Shown here: piece by piece, positions 4,716 to 5,045 of the stretch
Position numbering within the stretch: position 1 is the first letter of the stretch
Layout: each line of letters opens with the position of its first letter
Source: Endomicrobiia bacterium
GTDB lineage: Bacteria; Elusimicrobiota; Endomicrobiia; PHAN01
Direction of reading: 5' to 3'
NCBI GenBank assembly: GCA_030018875.1
Contig: JASEHK010000120.1
Coordinates: 1-5,045 of the forward strand
Length of the DNA: 5,045 bases
Notes under the pieces: generated by a model
Database searches by the model: none
Seen by the model: the letters and a program-made list of their open reading frames with translations, nothing else
What the model was told of the DNA's origin: nothing
Made by a program: the position numbers and the translations under genes

Positions 4716-5045
4716 ATGAGACCAAATGGAACGCCTCAAAGTTTACAGGCGCGGCGATACAAAGCGATAGCGTTGCTGCGTTCGGGGGAAAGCTATCGTT
4801 CTGTGGCAGAGAAACTTGTCGCTTCACTAAGTTCTGTGGTACGATGGAATCAGGCATTTCGGAAAAAGGGAAAAAATGGTCTTCAACCCAAACCAGCGCC
4901 GGGTCGGCCATCATGGCTGTCGGATTCTCAAAAGAGGAGGTTGCAGAAGTTGTTGGTAAAGGGTCCCCTTTCAGCCGGCTATCCCACGGACTTATGGACA
5001 CTGAATCGCATCGGGGAAGTGATAAAGAAAGAGTTCGGCATCCGG
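4716..5045 (+). CDS. IS630-family transposase, N-terminal part (cut by window end)
   Basis: An open frame of 110 codons runs to the last base without a stop. Transposases of this family cut and join element ends at TA sites through a DDE catalytic domain, which would lie beyond the window. The visible part is the DNA-binding region. A first helix-turn-helix spans about residues 11-50, with YRSVAEKL and SSVVRWNQAFRKKG. A linker with GLQPKPAPGRP (55-65) follows, then a second winged-helix segment including KGPLSAGYPTDLWTLNRIGEVI (82-103). This layout, starting MRPNGTPQ and containing PTDLWTL, is characteristic of IS630-type proteins. Upstream ATGs at 4698 (in frame but stopped at once) and 4709 (out of frame) are excluded. 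Codon use is less GC-rich than in the preceding gene, consistent with transfer. Some IS630 transposases are split over two frames; that cannot be judged here. Confidence 0.88.
   Translation, partial: MRPNGTPQSLQARRYKAIALLRSGESYRSVAEKLVASLSSVVRWNQAFRKKGKNGLQPKPAPGRPSWLSDSQKRRLQKLLVKGPLSAGYPTDLWTLNRIGEVIKKEFGIR

Larger units (their letters stand above)
4669..5045 (+). mobile_element. IS630-family insertion sequence, left part only
   Basis: The transposase gene at 4716 identifies an IS630-family element that continues past the window end. The left boundary is inferred. Sequence changes from GC-rich to AT-rich close to 4668, and TA at 4669-4670 is a candidate target dinucleotide because IS630-family elements insert at TA. 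The terminal inverted repeat cannot be confirmed without the right end. Inserted downstream of the TIM-barrel stop at 4646, the element disrupts no visible gene. Confidence 0.6.

Noticed and set aside
4564..5001. A minus-strand frame of 145 codons across the right end.
   Set aside because: It is antisense to the IS630 transposase, whose + strand translation is clearly recognisable.

Overview
The window carries six complete protein genes, all on the + strand, and the 5' part of an insertion sequence that runs off the right edge. In order they are: an M50 (site-2 protease family) membrane metalloprotease, tryptophanyl-tRNA synthetase (trpS), the condensin subunit scpA, ribosomal protein bL35 (rpmI), the condensin subunit scpB, and a xylose-isomerase-like TIM-barrel protein of the sugar phosphate isomerase/epimerase type. 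An IS630-family transposase follows, truncated by the window end. The order M50 - trpS - scpA - scpB is a known bacterial arrangement. The rpmI gene wedged between scpA and scpB is unusual, because rpmI normally lies beside infC and rplT.

The organism is a bacterium: bL35, ScpA/ScpB and a bacterial-type TrpRS are all present. The coding sequence is moderately GC-rich, the gaps are short and low-complexity, and most starts lack a Shine-Dalgarno sequence. This resembles uncultured lineages such as Elusimicrobiota or Omnitrophota, but that placement is an impression and no marker here proves it.

The most notable structure is non-coding. The gap upstream of the M50 gene (29-98) and the whole gap between M50 and trpS (724-863) are built from degenerate 7-base units. 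In each, the units keep exact phase up to the start codon: 10 units to the ATG at 99 and 20 units to the ATG at 864. Both arrays change from purine-rich to pyrimidine-rich units on the way to the ATG, so each could fold as a long imperfect hairpin and each leaves a pyrimidine-rich leader with no Shine-Dalgarno. A different repeat type fills the rpmI-scpB gap (2895-3057). It has one 9-bp hairpin preceded by GTAG, then three 36-base tandem hairpin units and a diverged fourth in the opposite orientation, each bearing a GTAG-type foot. This resembles REP/REPIN elements.

Region by region: 1-98 holds the leader and first heptamer array; 99-722 M50 protease; 724-863 second heptamer array; 864-2880 the tightly packed trpS-scpA-rpmI run (6-base gap, then 8-base overlap); 2881-3085 the hairpin repeats; 3086-3700 scpB; 3735-4646 the TIM-barrel gene; from about 4669 the insertion sequence, with a near-consensus sigma-70 promoter whose predicted start point falls on the transposase ATG.

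Functionally, ScpA and ScpB bridge the SMC ATPase in chromosome condensation and segregation, TrpRS and bL35 serve translation, and the M50 protease acts in the membrane. The shared transcription unit is probably one of housekeeping co-expression, not a single pathway. I found no defence system, CRISPR array, tRNA or rRNA.
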